A DNA stretch of 64,000 bases, taken from contig JAFVXW010000003.1 of the NCBI GenBank assembly GCA_017500935.1, forward strand, positions 124,001-188,000. Reading direction: 5' to 3'. Both the position numbers and the translations under genes were made by a program. The notes under the pieces were generated by a model. It was given only the letters and a program-made list of their open reading frames with translations. It searched no databases and was not told where the DNA came from. Below, one piece after another: positions 1-8,686 of this stretch; the stretch's first letter is position 1; each line of letters begins with the position of its first letter. Source of the stretch: Lachnospiraceae bacterium. GTDB taxonomy: Bacteria > Bacillota > Clostridia > Lachnospirales > Lachnospiraceae.

Positions 1-672
1 TCCATCACACAGAACCTTTACCACTCCCCGGAACTGGATGCCTTTTTCTTCATCCACGTCAGAATAGGCAGGCGGGTCACAGTAAGGGGCATTAACCGGG
101 GTGAAGGATTCTCCCGGGCATTCTCCGTCTATTACCAGCATTCCATGCTGTATCTGTTTTGTGTGATTTAGCGGGCAGTCCGCTGATACTTTGAAAGAAA
201 AACTGCTGTGATCTTCCGCTTCGATCCGATATACCAATACCTTATGCGGATAAGAGACAAATGCCGTTTTTATATATTTTTTCCCGTCTGCAGCAAATCT
301 ACTCGTGAGCACTGCCGTAGTCAGATCCAGACTGCGCTGATACTCTGTATATTCAGTAAAACCAAAATGCAGAAACAGAGAACCAAAAGCCATGTAAGGC
401 TGGGTGCCCACGGTCATGAAATGTTCTTGGAGTTCCAGCTTACTTTCCTTATATTGGCCTTCCATAGCCAGCTTCTGTGCCTTTTTCCATGATTCATAGG
501 CTCCTTCCCGGGTTACTGTCTTCGGACGCCCTGCATACAGAGTATCGTGATTCAGAGATATCTCATCTGTCTTTACACCGGAATAACACATCGCTCCGAT
601 CGTTCCATTTCCCAGAGGCAGCGCTTCCATATAATACTGTGCCGGTGAAAAATACAATAAACTGTTCTCCAT
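1..672 (-). CDS. GH95-type glycoside hydrolase (alpha-L-fucosidase family), N-terminal part
   Basis: Open frame of 224 codons that leaves the window at base 1, so the C-terminal two thirds are missing. It starts at the ATG at 672, behind a purine-rich GGAAGAGAA. The first residues read ALPLGNGTIGAMCYSG, then DEISLNHDTLYAGRP, the signature opening of the GH95 N-terminal beta domain (families usually show ALPIGNGxLGAMVFGG and LNEDTLWSG). TVGTQPYMAFGSLFL about 100 residues in also fits this domain. No signal peptide is visible, so a cytoplasmic enzyme acting on imported oligosaccharide is likely. GH95 members remove alpha-1,2-fucose, and some remove alpha-L-galactose; the catalytic (alpha/alpha)6 barrel lies outside the window, so substrate cannot be judged. 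The neighbour upstream is a broken GH36 gene. Confidence 0.85.
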   Translation of the reverse strand, partial: MENSLLYFSPAQYYMEALPLGNGTIGAMCYSGVKTDEISLNHDTLYAGRPKTVTREGAYESWKKAQKLAMEGQYKESKLELQEHFMTVGTQPYMAFGSLFLHFGFTEYTEYQRSLDLTTAVLTSRFAADGKKYIKTAFVSYPHKVLVYRIEAEDHSSFSFKVSADCPLNHTKQIQHGMLVIDGECPGESFTPVNAPYCDPPAYSDVDEEKGIQFRGVVKVLCDG

Positions 673-689
673 TTTCTCTTCCTTTTCCT

Positions 690-1336
690 TGTAATCGTAA
701 TTCTTTTACTGTTTATGTTATAAATGATATCCACAGCATCCGGACGAATACATTTGTCAATGGCGTATACACCTACTGCACATTCATTTCCTTCCGTAGT
801 CATTGTCCATGTATACAGCAGATGTGCTTCATAGGTTTTCAGATTTTCGGACTGCAGAAGATCTTTGTGTTCTTTTAAGAAGCTTCCCGGGATCCGCTCT
901 CCACTCATCGATGAAATCCAGTTTAAATCCATCCAGATCCCATTCAAGCAGTGCTTTTTTATAGAGAGCTGACAAAAAATCCCGTACTTCTTTATAACGC
1001 GGATCCAACACCGCTGCCTGAATATCATCCTGTTTTCTCAGAAATATTCTGGGCATAAGAATACCATGTGGATTAGAGAGGATCCTTAGCCGCAGCCGGC
1101 ACATAAACCGGAGTCATGCCGCACGCACTACACCACCAGTCTGCCAGTTCTTTCATTGTCTGACGCATGGGAATGGCACGCCTATCCACCCTAAGGGTGA
1201 TGACAGCAGAATATTGATTTGTAAATTGTGCGACACAAATGTCATTTATACATTGCGGTTCCATAAGGCTCTGTCCAGGATACGGTAAAACTGTCATCTG
1301 CAACTTTATGCCGAATATATTTTGTTGTTTCTTCAT
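690..1336 (-). pseudogene. Decayed GH36 alpha-galactosidase
   Basis: Three pieces of one GH36 enzyme lie in order but in changing frames. The 5' end keeps an RBS (AGGAGAGCAGGAA) and ATG at 1336. The first piece runs through MRQTMKELADWW and TPVYVPAAAKDPL to a TAA at 1073-1075. Reading through that stop gives STWYS, the expected continuation (family: KxPxYSTWYSFHQ), so the stop looks like a point change of a Tyr codon. After a gap of roughly 100 or more residues the frame changes and VLDPRYKEVRDFL and WDLDGFKLDFIDEW follow; the latter is the catalytic-nucleophile strand. After another loss, FLKEHKDLLQSENLK and AVGVYAIDKCIRPD match the C-terminal part. An intact protein would be several hundred residues longer. 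The downstream end is approximate. Confidence 0.8.
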
Positions 1337-1378
1337 TTCCTGCTCTCCTATCTTCTGCAATCTATGATTAATCCAAAT

Positions 1379-1585
1379 CTATCAAAAAAGGAAACGAATT
1401 TATCTCCCGTGGAATATCTGATGAATTTCCGGATTGAGAAAGCCAAGTACCTGATCCGGCAGGGGTACACTTTTCAGGAAGCAGCCACATCCGTGGGTAT
1501 AAATGATATCTTCTATTTCAGCAGATTATTTAAAAAGATTGTTGGGTGTTCTCCTTCAGAATTTCGCAAGGCGAACCTGCATTGA
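1379..1585 (+). pseudogene. AraC-type HTH fragment
   Basis: About 68 codons matching only the second half of an AraC/XylS DNA-binding domain: FKKETNLSP-like start (SKKETNLSPVEYLMNFRIEKAKYL), then the second helix-turn-helix and the closing signature FYFSRLFKKIVGCSPSEFRK before the stop at 1585. There is no sensing domain, no first HTH and no start codon with an RBS. The sequence upstream of about 1379 does not resemble the family, so the gene was cut at this point. It was probably the regulator of the adjacent sugar genes. An expressed short peptide cannot be excluded but would not bind DNA normally. Confidence 0.7.
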
Positions 1586-1670
1586 TCATGTCAAAGGTGT
1601 TTTTTTGTATGTTGGTACAAAAAAACGCCAGCTTCACTGCTGCCTGTTTAACCGTGATGTAATTCTTCAT
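1530..1670 (-). pseudogene. Truncated small gene, possibly HTH-type
   Basis: A 46-codon frame with a good RBS (AGGAGAGAGA directly before ATG at 1670). Its first residues MKNYITVKQAAVKL resemble the opening of small helix-turn-helix proteins of Clostridia that begin with a TVKxAAEK helix. After about 14 residues the similarity stops, and the frame then runs antisense into the AraC fragment. It is best read as the surviving 5' end of a deleted gene. It may also be a chance frame. Confidence 0.3.
1596..1629. repeat. Inverted repeat between gene fragments
   Basis: Two 14-base arms (1596-1609 and 1616-1629) are complementary except for one G/T pair, around a 6-base loop. The arms have a run of seven T or A in the middle with GC ends. 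It sits exactly between the AraC fragment and the truncated leftward gene, so it may be a remnant of the event that removed their missing parts, or an old terminator. Confidence 0.5.
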
Positions 1671-1682
1671 TCTCTCTCCTCT

Positions 1683-1716
1683 AAAAAAACCGCAAAGCTT
1701 ATTTGCTTCGCGGTTT
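1683..1716 (-). terminator. Intrinsic terminator after metA
   Basis: Read leftward: an 11-bp stem (AACCGCGAAGC pairing with GCTTTGCGGTT, one wobble pair), a 6-base loop and then seven T. It lies about 145 bases beyond the metA stop and is the first terminator downstream of the metA operon. Confidence 0.75.
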
Positions 1717-1859
1717 ACCAACAATAAACAATATTTCTTCATGTTTTGTTTGTTATGCTACCACCCCATTTTTCTGTTCAACTTTGTCAAAAAATGAGGT
1801 GTTTTGTAAAAACAGATTGGTTCATTAAAATCCCACAAACCCTCATAAACACTGGATTT

Positions 1860-2777
1860 TCAGCGCATGTCCCGCAGGTCAAACGGTGTTGTCTGGTAAA
1901 CGTAATAATTCAGCCAGTTCGTATACAGATTATTGCAGTGTGCTCTCCAGGATAAAATCGGTCTCTGGGTGGGATCATCATCCGGATAATAGTTTTCCGG
2001 CACATGGATCGGCAGTCCCTTATTCACATCGCGAATGTACTCATTATGCAGGGTCAGTCTGTCATATTCGGGATGACCCATCACAAAAATCTGGCGGCCG
2101 TCCTTGGTCATACACATCATCACGCCTGCAATATCAGACTCTGCCATTACCACAAGCTCCTCACAGTTATGGATAGACTCGGAAGGGGTGGTAGTATGTC
2201 TGCTGTGGGGAATACAGAAAATATCGTCAAAGCCGCGTACCAGAGGCTCTTTGCGGTTTAACACTTTATGTTTGTACACACCAAACAGCTTCTCGGGCAG
2301 CTGTACTTTATCCAGTCCAAAGTGATAATAAAGCCCTGCCTGCGCGCCCCAGCAGATATGATAGGTACTCTGCACATGGGTCTTGGACCATTCCATGATC
2401 TCGCACAGTTCCGGCCAGTAATCCACCTCTTCAAAAGGCATCTGCTCCACCGGTGCGCCGGTGATGATCAGTCCGTCATAGTTGTTGTCTTTTAAATTTT
2501 CAAAGGTTTCATAAAACTTATTTAAGTGACTTGCAGAAGTATGGGTGGAAACATGGCTTCCGATCTTCATAAAGGTCACATCCACCTGAATGGGGGTATT
2601 GGACAGGGAACGCAGCAAATGCAGCTCCGTGTCTGTCTTGACCGGCATCAGGTTTAAAATACAGATCTGCAGCGGACGGATATCCTGCTTCATCGCACGG
2701 TATTCGTCCATTACAAATATATTTTCATGATCCAGTATTTCGCGAGCGGGCAGGTCGCTCTGTACTTTAATGGGCAT
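1860..2777 (-). CDS. metA: Homoserine O-acyltransferase MetA, probably acetyl-CoA specific
   Basis: 305 residues, full length for MetA. Activates homoserine for methionine synthesis in the cytoplasm. The catalytic Cys is C142 in YHICWGAQAG; the His/Glu of the triad lie in GHPEYDR. Position 111 is Glu (ITGAPVEQMPF). From work on MetA enzymes, Gly at this place goes with succinyl-CoA use and Glu with acetyl-CoA, so this is predicted to be a homoserine O-acetyltransferase in spite of the usual succinyltransferase label. It starts 3 bases after ligA ends and is the last gene of the leftward run. No SAM riboswitch or methionine T-box is seen in front of it, so methionine control, if any, does not act at this point. 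Confidence 0.93.
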   Translation of the reverse strand: MPIKVQSDLPAREILDHENIFVMDEYRAMKQDIRPLQICILNLMPVKTDTELHLLRSLSNTPIQVDVTFMKIGSHVSTHTSASHLNKFYETFENLKDNNYDGLIITGAPVEQMPFEEVDYWPELCEIMEWSKTHVQSTYHICWGAQAGLYYHFGLDKVQLPEKLFGVYKHKVLNRKEPLVRGFDDIFCIPHSRHTTTPSESIHNCEELVVMAESDIAGVMMCMTKDGRQIFVMGHPEYDRLTLHNEYIRDVNKGLPIHVPENYYPDDDPTQRPILSWRAHCNNLYTNWLNYYVYQTTPFDLRDMR

Positions 2778-2780
2778 AAT

Positions 2781-4745
2781 TTACTCCTCCCCTTTTAAAT
2801 ACATCTCCATAAACATTTCTTCTGTCAGAATTTCCACACCCAGTTCCTTGGCCTTTTTGTTCTTGGAAGAATTGGATGTGATATCGTTATTGATCAGGGC
2901 TGTGGTTTTGCCGGTTACGCTGCCGGTCACTTTGCCGCCCAGCTGCTCGATCTTTTCTTTTAAAACATTGCGGTTTTCAAAATGTACCAGACTTCCTGTC
3001 ACCACAAAGATTTTTCCGGAAAGCGCCTGCTGCTCCTCTGAAAAAGTCTCCTCAGCAATTTTCACTTCCTCCAGAACAAGCTTTAACGCTGTCTGGTTCT
3101 TTTCCTCTGCAAAAAAGCTGTAAAAGGTATTGGCGATCACCGGTCCGATGCCGTCAATGGCAGACAAATCTTCCGCTGATGCATGCATCAGTTTGTCCAG
3201 ATCATTTTTATACTCACGGCAGAGCATTTTTGCATTGGCAAGACCGATATTTGGAATACCCAGACTGTAGATCAGCTTCGCCAGTGTGGTATTGCGTGCT
3301 TTATCCATGCTGTCGATCAGATTCTGGTAGGATTTTTCACCAAACCCTTCCATTGCCACAATCTGCTCCCGATAGCGGTCCAGATGAAACAGATCTGCAT
3401 AGGTATGCAGAAATCCGTTGGCAAGGAATTTTTCCAAAGTTGCTTCGGATAACCCGTCAATATTCATGGCATCACGGCTGACAAACAGGGTAAATGCCTT
3501 TAACTTTTTGGCATCACAGTCAGGATTGGTGCAATGCAGGGTTTCCGTGTCATTTTCCTGCTGAATCGTGGTGGGCTGTCCGCAGACAGGACATACTGCC
3601 GGAATTTCCAGACTGGCTGACTGTGTCAGGTTTTCCGCAATCTGCGGAATGATCATATTTGCCTTATAAACCTTGATGCGGTCTCCGATGCCAAGCTTTA
3701 ACTCTTTAACAATGCTGATATTGTGGACGCTGGCACGGCTTACTGTAGTGCCCTCCAGTTCAACAGGTGCAAAAATCGCCACCGGGTTGATCAGGCCTGT
3801 ACGGCTGGCACTCCATTCCATTTCCAAAAGGACGGTTTCTGCCTGTTCATCGGCCCATTTAAACGCAATGGCATTTCTGGGAAACTTTGCAGTCATGCCC
3901 AGAGATTCACCGTAGGCGATATCGTCAAGCACCATAACCAGACCGTCTGAGGGAACTGCATTGCCTGAAATCTTTTGTTCAAAGCTTTCCACTGCTGCTG
4001 CCACATTTGAAGCATCCACGCAGCAGTATTCCACCACTTCAAAGCCCTGTTCCTTTAAAAACAGAAACTCTTTTTCACGGGAATTTTCAAAATCCACGCC
4101 TTCCGCCTTAACCAGAGAAAAAGCATACAGGCGTACCATACGCTGTGCCGTGATCTGGCTGTTTAGCTGACGGACAGAGCCGGAGCATAAGTTTCTGGGA
4201 TTTTTATAGCGTGCTTCCACATCTTCAATGGCCGCATTTATCTTTTCAAAATCTTTATAGGTGATCACTGCCTCACCGCGCAGGATCAGCTCCCCTTTAT
4301 AAGGGATTTTGTGGGGAAGATTGACAAAGGTCTTTGCGTTATTGGTAACAACTTCACCCACTTCACCGTTTCCCCGGGTAACAGCCTTAAAAAGCTCACC
4401 GTCACGGTAAGTCAGCACAATGGTAAGTCCATCCAGCTTCCAGGACAGCAACCCCTTCTGAGTTCCAAGCCAATCCGGCAGTTCTTCCCTGTTTTTGGTC
4501 TTTCCCAATGACAGCATGGGCTTTTCATGGCGTTCCTTGGGCAGCTCGTCCACCGCCTCATATCCCACTGTCACAGTAGGACTTCCCGCCAGTACCACGC
4601 CGGTTTCTTCTTCCAGAGAAACCAGTTCATCATAAAGCTTATCGTATTCAAAATTGCTCATGATCTCACGGTCTTCGCTGTAATAGGCTTTGGAAGCCTG
4701 CTGCAGAAGAACCGTCAGTTCTTTCATTCTGTCTAATTTACTCAT
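2781..4745 (-). CDS. ligA: NAD-dependent DNA ligase LigA
   Basis: 654 residues, near the family's usual 670. Seals nicks in replication and repair using NAD+. The adenylated lysine is K103 in SWKLDGLT (the more common form is KIDG). There follow the OB fold, a four-Cys zinc finger (CPVCG ... CTNPDC), helix-hairpin-helix repeats and a C-terminal BRCT domain (GKIFVVTGSL to about the end). The ATG overlaps the stop of the upstream pseudouridine synthase by 4 bases, so translation is probably coupled. All expected domains are present. Confidence 0.97.
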   Translation of the reverse strand: MSKLDRMKELTVLLQQASKAYYSEDREIMSNFEYDKLYDELVSLEEETGVVLAGSPTVTVGYEAVDELPKERHEKPMLSLGKTKNREELPDWLGTQKGLLSWKLDGLTIVLTYRDGELFKAVTRGNGEVGEVVTNNAKTFVNLPHKIPYKGELILRGEAVITYKDFEKINAAIEDVEARYKNPRNLCSGSVRQLNSQITAQRMVRLYAFSLVKAEGVDFENSREKEFLFLKEQGFEVVEYCCVDASNVAAAVESFEQKISGNAVPSDGLVMVLDDIAYGESLGMTAKFPRNAIAFKWADEQAETVLLEMEWSASRTGLINPVAIFAPVELEGTTVSRASVHNISIVKELKLGIGDRIKVYKANMIIPQIAENLTQSASLEIPAVCPVCGQPTTIQQENDTETLHCTNPDCDAKKLKAFTLFVSRDAMNIDGLSEATLEKFLANGFLHTYADLFHLDRYREQIVAMEGFGEKSYQNLIDSMDKARNTTLAKLIYSLGIPNIGLANAKMLCREYKNDLDKLMHASAEDLSAIDGIGPVIANTFYSFFAEEKNQTALKLVLEEVKIAEETFSEEQQALSGKIFVVTGSLVHFENRNVLKEKIEQLGGKVTGSVTGKTTALINNDITSNSSKNKKAKELGVEILTEEMFMEMYLKGEE

Positions 4746-5659
4746 ACTTTTACTCTGATCACAAAATCATCATATCTGCCGGAACGTTTGCCGCCTTTGG
4801 AACGGTTGCCGGGCTGTCCGCCGTTTGCTTTGCGTTCTTCCTCTTCTTTTTTTCGTCTGCGCTCCTGCTGCTGTGCACGTTTTTGCTTTTCTTCCTTTTC
4901 ACGGGCTTCCTTCATACGGGTATGCTCGCCTTTTTCCACGTTCTGTTTTACCTGACTGTAAAGCTCACGCAGCTCGCCGCCTGTCACCTGACGGTATGCA
5001 CCCGGTTCCAGATCTCCCAGCATGATATTTGCCACTCTTACTCTGCGCAAATTTACCACAGAATATCCGCATTCCTTACACATCCGGCGAATCTGACGGT
5101 TTAAGCCCTGGGTCAGAATGATACGGAATACAAATTTGCTTTCTTCTTTTACAAAACAGGGACGGGTCTTAACCTTTAACTCCTTAAGCATCACGCCCTC
5201 GGACATTTTTTTCATAAATTCTTTGCTGATGGGTTTGTTGACACGTACCATGTATTCTTTTTCATGGAAATTTGACGCTTTCATCAGACCGTTGATCAGA
5301 TCGCCGTCATTGGTCATCAACAGCAGACCTTCGGAATCCTTGTCCAGTCTGCCTGCATAGGTCACGCGCACGGGATATTCCAGCACGTCTTTGATCGTCA
5401 CCTGTGCATGCTTGTCTTTCTCGGTACAGGTCACGCCAACAGGCTTGTAATATGCCAGCACCACTTTCTTTTCGCGATGGGTACACTCTTTGCCGTCCAC
5501 AACGATCTTATCCCGGTCATTGACTCTCATGCCGGGTTCTGCAGGTTTTCCGTTGACAAAAACTTTCCCTTCCTCCACCAGTCTGTCCGCATCTCTTCGG
5601 GAACAGATACCGGTTTCGGAAAGATACTTATTTAAACGAACTTTTTCTGTATTTGCCAT
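4742..5659 (-). CDS. rluF: RluF-like 23S rRNA pseudouridine synthase
   Basis: 305 residues. S4 RNA-binding domain at the N-terminus (RLNKYLSETGICSRRDADRLV), then the RsuA/RluB/RluF catalytic core with the essential Asp in AGRLDKDSEGLLLMTN and the C-terminal core motif QGLNRQIRRMC. The last 60 or so residues are a low-complexity, highly charged Lys/Arg/Glu tail (KEEKQKRAQQQERRRKKEEEE), as in other RluF-like proteins, likely for RNA contact. The overall pattern (HEKEYMVRV, FVFRIILTQGLNRQIRR) is closest to RluF; RluB cannot be ruled out. It sits 1 base after the MATE gene and overlaps ligA by 4 bases. Confidence 0.85.
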   Translation of the reverse strand: MANTEKVRLNKYLSETGICSRRDADRLVEEGKVFVNGKPAEPGMRVNDRDKIVVDGKECTHREKKVVLAYYKPVGVTCTEKDKHAQVTIKDVLEYPVRVTYAGRLDKDSEGLLLMTNDGDLINGLMKASNFHEKEYMVRVNKPISKEFMKKMSEGVMLKELKVKTRPCFVKEESKFVFRIILTQGLNRQIRRMCKECGYSVVNLRRVRVANIMLGDLEPGAYRQVTGGELRELYSQVKQNVEKGEHTRMKEAREKEEKQKRAQQQERRRKKEEEERKANGGQPGNRSKGGKRSGRYDDFVIRVKV

Positions 5660-5660
5660 G

Positions 5661-7055
5661 TTAAGCTGACACCTCCGCCTTCTCTTCGTTACTCATTCGT
5701 TTCAGCTTTTTCAAAAACATCACCATAAACGGCAGTGTTGCCGCCAGTGTACATGCATCTGCCAGAGGCTGTGCCAGCTGAACACCTGTCACACCAATGA
5801 ACTGCGGCAGGATCATGATCAGCGGCAGGAAAAAGATTCCCTGTCTGCAAAGAGATAAAAAGGTAGCACCGCCGGCATGTCCGGTACTCTGCATTCCCAT
5901 ATTTATGGTGGTGGTAATGCCAAACAAGGGCATCACAAGACACTGTGCCCGGAGTGCGTAAGTTCCCAATGCGATCACCTCCGCATCATCTGCACGGAAT
6001 GCCTTCAGGATCTGGGGTGACAGCACAAAAATAATGGCACCGAGTACGGAAAGAACCACAACACCCACTACGGTTGTAAATCTGGTTGCATCATAAACAC
6101 GCTTATATTTTTTGGCACCGTAATTAAAACCGGCAACAGGCTGATATCCCTGCCCAAAACCAAGCATCGCAGAGAACATAAAGAACATGATCTTGCCGAC
6201 AATACTCATGGCAGCAACCGCTGCGTCACCGTAAACTGCTGCGTTGACATTCAAAGATACGGATGCAACGCTGGCAAGTCCCTGACGGCACATGGAAGGG
6301 AAGCCTTTCCAGATGATCTCCCAGTAAACAGAAAGCTTTCTGGACATATTTTTAAGCTGCAGACGCACAGAACTTCTTCCGGTACAGAACAGACCAACCA
6401 AAATGCAGAAACTTACAGTCTGACTGATGGCAGTTGCGATCGCTGCTCCCGCAGTACCCAATCCCAGTCCGAAAATAAAAAGCGGATCCAGTATGATGTT
6501 TAAAACACCGCCGGTTGCCATACCGATGGTTCCCATCAGCGCTTTTCCTTCATATCTGAAAATATTGTTCATGACATAGGAGGCACACATAAGCGGCGCT
6601 GCAAGCAGAATATACTGACCGTAATCTCTTGCATAGGGCAGGATGGTCTCCGTTGCACCCAAAAGACGCATCATCGGATCCAGAAACAAAAGTCCCAGCA
6701 CTGTCACCACAAGTCCCAGTGCAATAGACAGATAAAAACCGGTACTTGCAGCTTCCTGTGCTTTCTGCTGCTGTTTTGCGCCCAGATGAAGGGCTACAAC
6801 TGTTCCTGAGCCCATTCCCAGCGTAAATCCGACTGCCTGAATGATCGCCATCAGGGAAAATACAATTCCCACGGCTCCCACTGCACTGGTTCCAAGCTTT
6901 GCCACAAAGAAGGTATCTGCCGTATTATACAGTGCAGAAATCAGCATGGACACAATGGTCGGAACGGCAAGCTTTGAAACAAGCTTTGGAACCGGCGTCT
7001 GTGTCATTTTTTCGTAATGCGCCCTGCGGCGTCCTTCTTCTGTCATAATTGCCAT
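5661..7055 (-). CDS. MATE family efflux transporter
   Basis: 464 residues, about 12 predicted membrane helices, with the two-fold MatE repeat. The opening KLAVPTIVSMLISALYNTADTFFVAKLG is typical of MATE proteins. These export organic cations or drugs in exchange for Na+ or H+; substrate cannot be read from sequence. ATG at 7055 is preceded by AGAGGATTAAAAA. It lies between a nucleoid protein gene and rluF with minimal spacing, so it is probably co-transcribed with housekeeping genes instead of being specifically induced. A second, divergent MATE is at 31129-32508. Confidence 0.92.
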   Translation of the reverse strand: MAIMTEEGRRRAHYEKMTQTPVPKLVSKLAVPTIVSMLISALYNTADTFFVAKLGTSAVGAVGIVFSLMAIIQAVGFTLGMGSGTVVALHLGAKQQQKAQEAASTGFYLSIALGLVVTVLGLLFLDPMMRLLGATETILPYARDYGQYILLAAPLMCASYVMNNIFRYEGKALMGTIGMATGGVLNIILDPLFIFGLGLGTAGAAIATAISQTVSFCILVGLFCTGRSSVRLQLKNMSRKLSVYWEIIWKGFPSMCRQGLASVASVSLNVNAAVYGDAAVAAMSIVGKIMFFMFSAMLGFGQGYQPVAGFNYGAKKYKRVYDATRFTTVVGVVVLSVLGAIIFVLSPQILKAFRADDAEVIALGTYALRAQCLVMPLFGITTTINMGMQSTGHAGGATFLSLCRQGIFFLPLIMILPQFIGVTGVQLAQPLADACTLAATLPFMVMFLKKLKRMSNEEKAEVSA

Positions 7056-7067
7056 TTTTTAATCCTC

Positions 7068-8081
7068 TTATTTTGAGCTTAAATGTCCGATATTTTTGAT
7101 CAGTACAGAAATAGTTCCGTCTTCGTTGGTGATAAATTCCACTTTGTCGGGATCTTTGTACTCTTCCATGGGAATTGTGATCTCAATACCGGTATCTGTG
7201 GTCAGATGCTGCTTGGCAAATTTTTTGATGGTAGCCTCACTTTTTGGCATCACCACTTCCTTTGCCATATTGTATTTTTCCAGTTTTTCCTCCAGATCAG
7301 CCTGCATCTGCGGACTGTCCTTAAATACCTTTTCCTTTACGGCTTCCACTGCAAGTGTGCCTGTCTCTTCCAGTTCTTCATAGATGGCTTTTTTGATCTC
7401 CATCTTGCGTTCTGTATCCTGATCACCGTAATATTTCTTATTGACCTGCTCCACCGCACGGGTCACAATATCCAGACGGGTCTTTTGTGACATGGGTGCA
7501 TGGCACTCTAAAAAAATCTCGGAAAGATAAAGCCGCTTTTCACCGTTGATCTCATATTTTTTCTCGGTAAGCACAATCTCACCGTTGGAAAGATTGACAA
7601 AAAAGGCCTCTGACAGCTTCTGTCCGGCAGACGGCAGGATCGCCTTCTGCAAAATGATATCGTTTAAATTGCCGCCCTCGTCAGTGGGACGGGTCGCATG
7701 GGTGTAATGGGTTTTATAGTTTAATTTCAAAAATCCGAAATAATCGGTCTGTTCACAGGAAAATACCACAACCGCCACATCCGCCGCCGGAATGTCAATA
7801 TTGGCATTCATAATGCCGTAAAGCTTCTGACAAAGCTGTCTGCTGGTTTCCACGAAATTCTCTGCATTACAGTTCTGAATCAGTTGTTTTACCTCTGATT
7901 CCTCGGAAAACTGACATTTTTTGATGTCATCGCTTTCTGTAATCTTTTCTATATGTGATTTCAAGAAATCGCACAGATTGGAGCCCATATCAATGGGCTG
8001 ATCCGATAAAACCGGCACTCCCACCATGGAATCCAGAATATGCACGATTCCTATTTTCATAAGTAAATCGTCCGCTTTCAT
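7068..8081 (-). CDS. Nucleoid-associated protein of the NdpA/YejK (NA37) family
   Basis: 337 residues, the usual length of the NA37 family. The opening IGIVHILDSMVGVPVLSDQ and the central DVAVVVFSCEQTDYFGFLKLNY segment are family hallmarks. YejK-type proteins associate with the nucleoid in proteobacteria; in Clostridia their role is not settled, and some members sit in mobile or defence contexts. Here the surroundings are ordinary. ATG at 8081 has a good RBS (GAGGAGCAACAT). No membrane segment or signal peptide. Confidence 0.8.
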   Translation of the reverse strand: MKADDLLMKIGIVHILDSMVGVPVLSDQPIDMGSNLCDFLKSHIEKITESDDIKKCQFSEESEVKQLIQNCNAENFVETSRQLCQKLYGIMNANIDIPAADVAVVVFSCEQTDYFGFLKLNYKTHYTHATRPTDEGGNLNDIILQKAILPSAGQKLSEAFFVNLSNGEIVLTEKKYEINGEKRLYLSEIFLECHAPMSQKTRLDIVTRAVEQVNKKYYGDQDTERKMEIKKAIYEELEETGTLAVEAVKEKVFKDSPQMQADLEEKLEKYNMAKEVVMPKSEATIKKFAKQHLTTDTGIEITIPMEEYKDPDKVEFITNEDGTISVLIKNIGHLSSK

Positions 8082-8129
8082 ATGTTGCTCCTCATTTTGC
8101 TTTGAGCTGCCTGTTACCTGTATGCCGCT

Positions 8130-8660
8130 TTATCCTGCCCGTCTGACAGCCGCTGCAATTTTAGGCCCTGCAGATGCTGCAGCCACAATCTTACAAAATT
8201 CAAACGGCAGATACGGAAGCACCGCCATGGCAAATCCGGCAGCTATTCCCACCTGCATCTGCACGCAAAACCAAAGGGTGCCAAACAGATAACAAAGCAC
8301 CATTGCCGCAGTCAGCGATGCAATACGCCCGATAAAGGTTTTGGGAAAACATTTCACAAAAAACGCGCCGCTCCACACCAACAGCACATAACCGGCCAGA
8401 TATCCGCCTGTCGGTCCCGCCAGTACGGAAAATCCGCCCATAAATCCTGCAAAAACCGGCAAACCGGCCATACCTGCTGCCAGATAGACAAGACAGGCGC
8501 AGACGGCCTGCTTTTTTGTCAGCAAAAATACCGTCAGGTATAAAATAAAGGTTGCCAGCGTCACTGGAACAGGCGAAAACGGCACAGGAATCGAAAATGG
8601 TGCCGTTACACAAAGCAGTGCACCCATCAGCGCGCACAGTACCATCTTTTTTGTTCTCAT
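8130..8660 (-). CDS. bioY: BioY, biotin-binding component of an ECF transporter
   Basis: 176 residues with about 6 membrane helices. Family motifs: the N-terminal PFSPVPVTLATF loop, GLPVFAGFMGG and GPTGGYLAGY. BioY takes up biotin alone or with the shared EcfA/A'/T module, which is not in this window. The start was set at ATG 8660 (AGGATAACATA in front); a longer in-frame start would overlap the upstream aldolase without an RBS. No biotin synthesis genes are nearby, which suggests dependence on imported biotin. Confidence 0.93.
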   Translation of the reverse strand: MRTKKMVLCALMGALLCVTAPFSIPVPFSPVPVTLATFILYLTVFLLTKKQAVCACLVYLAAGMAGLPVFAGFMGGFSVLAGPTGGYLAGYVLLVWSGAFFVKCFPKTFIGRIASLTAAMVLCYLFGTLWFCVQMQVGIAAGFAMAVLPYLPFEFCKIVAAASAGPKIAAAVRRAG

Positions 8661-8686
8661 TATGTTATCCTGGCTTTTTAAACCTT

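Noticed and set aside
573-1028. Single leftward frame of 151 codons
   Set aside because: It joins GH36 C-terminal remains to out-of-frame GH95 sequence; the true GH95 frame starts at 672.
5661-7055. Recent duplication of the MATE gene at 31129-32508
   Set aside because: The two proteins share the fold but differ over most of their length, so they are old paralogues.
7068-8081. NdpA/YejK-type gene as a sign of a defence or mobile island
   Set aside because: All neighbours are housekeeping genes in one ordinary operon and no mobility genes are near.
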